A model generated the notes under the pieces. The model made no database searches and was not told where the DNA came from. It worked only from the letters and a program-made list of their open reading frames with translations. This document shows, piece by piece, positions 14,407 through 14,668 of a stretch of DNA of 14,668 bases (position 1 is the first letter of the stretch; each line of letters opens with the position of its first letter). The position numbers were made by a program, and so were the translations under genes. The DNA comes from CAZJHD01 sp964545855 (GTDB lineage Bacteria; Planctomycetota; UBA1135; JACQFD01): assembly GCA_964545855.1 (NCBI GenBank), contig CAZJHD010000089.1, positions 1 through 14,668 on the forward strand. The letters are read 5' to 3'.

Positions 14407-14668
14407 GACGTGCTGGGCTTTCCGAGCAGCGCCGAAAGGACGGCCGGAGACACCGCCGGAATCACCGTGGAGGAGACGGGTCCCTTCGGCGCGGAAGGCT
14501 CCGCGGGCGCCGGCGCGTGGGCGTGGCCCTGGCCCGCTCCGGAGCCGCTCGCGCCAGAACCGCACTGCGCGCAGACGTGCGGCGCACCGGCGCCCGCGCC
14601 GGCCGTCGGAGCGCCCATCGGCGCGGCCGTCGGGGCGGGACTCGGCGGCGTCGCACGACCCGCGGCAC
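14397..14668 (-). CDS. C-terminal end of a BMC-associated protein with CxxC motif and possible encapsulation peptide (runs off right edge)
   Basis: The frame is open to the right edge, so only about the last 90 residues are visible. They consist of a Pro/Ala/Gly-rich low-complexity linker, a PHVCAQCGSG segment with a CxxC pair, a His-containing stretch (GHAHAPAP), another Pro-rich spacer, and a hydrophobic end, STVIPAVSPAVLSALLGKPS. A short amphipathic helix tethered by a flexible linker is the usual form of an encapsulation peptide, which binds a cargo enzyme to the inside of the shell. The gene lies 96 bp upstream of BMC-H in the same direction. It may be a core enzyme (aldehyde dehydrogenase, phosphotransacylase or aldolase) or a shell protein with a long tail of the PduK kind; the visible part cannot decide. 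The CxxC could bind zinc or an iron-sulfur cluster, but only two Cys are seen. Confidence 0.75.
   Translation of the reverse strand, partial: AAGRATPPSPAPTAAPMGAPTAGAGAGAPHVCAQCGSGASGSGAGQGHAHAPAPAEPSAPKGPVSSTVIPAVSPAVLSALLGKPSTSAY

Overview
The window is very GC-rich and densely coded. It looks like chromosomal DNA from a Planctomycetota-like bacterium, though this is inference. The support is a DUF1549/DUF1553 plus DUF1501 pair, which is a planctomycete hallmark, several secreted proteins with twin-arginine-type or alanine-rich leaders, a Ser-Arg-Pro repeat linker, and a bacterial microcompartment (BMC) locus. The TonB-dependent receptor shows an outer membrane. A myxobacterium is the main alternative, because the closest BMC shell proteins I can recall are those of Haliangium ochraceum.

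Layout. (1) Positions 1-5757, minus strand, read right to left: a DUF1549/DUF1553 haem-motif protein, a DUF1501 protein 16 bp downstream, a 278-bp gap holding a palindromic repeat, a TonB-dependent outer-membrane receptor, and the start of a probable lipoprotein that overlaps the receptor's 3' end and runs off the left edge. (2) Positions 5758-5987: a divergent intergenic region with two dyads. (3) Positions 5988-12590, plus strand: six tightly packed genes that look like one operon. They are two tandem paralogous exported proteins of unknown function (pair A), a DUF692/MNIO iron enzyme, its small partner protein (13-bp overlap), and two tandem paralogous secreted proteins with carboxypeptidase-regulatory-like domains (pair B; the first overlaps the partner by 4 bp). 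(4) Positions 12591-12699: a convergent gap almost filled by a 90-bp near-perfect palindrome built from the same motif as the repeat near 2400. (5) Positions 12700-14668, minus strand: the 3' end of a BMC operon. In transcription order it holds the C-terminus of an unidentified protein with a CxxC motif and a possible encapsulation peptide, a hexameric shell protein (BMC-H), a double-stacking trimeric shell protein (BMC-Tdp) and a single-layer trimeric shell protein (BMC-Tsp).

How the parts may work together. The shell trio matches the Haliangium-type set rather than the usual planctomycete PVM compartment, which as I recall lacks trimeric BMC-T proteins. The enzymes, and so the chemistry, lie beyond the right edge. 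The MNIO operon is the best candidate for an undescribed system. MNIO enzymes with a partner usually modify cysteines in small ribosomal peptides. Here there is no short precursor, and the pair is flanked by two duplicated families of exported proteins. Each family keeps a conserved cysteine motif: C-G-x-A-S near the C-terminus in pair A, and C-x4-C in pair B. That these proteins are the substrates is a hypothesis, not something the sequence proves.

No tRNA, rRNA, CRISPR array, transposase or integrase gene was seen. No gene-free stretch exceeds 300 bases.
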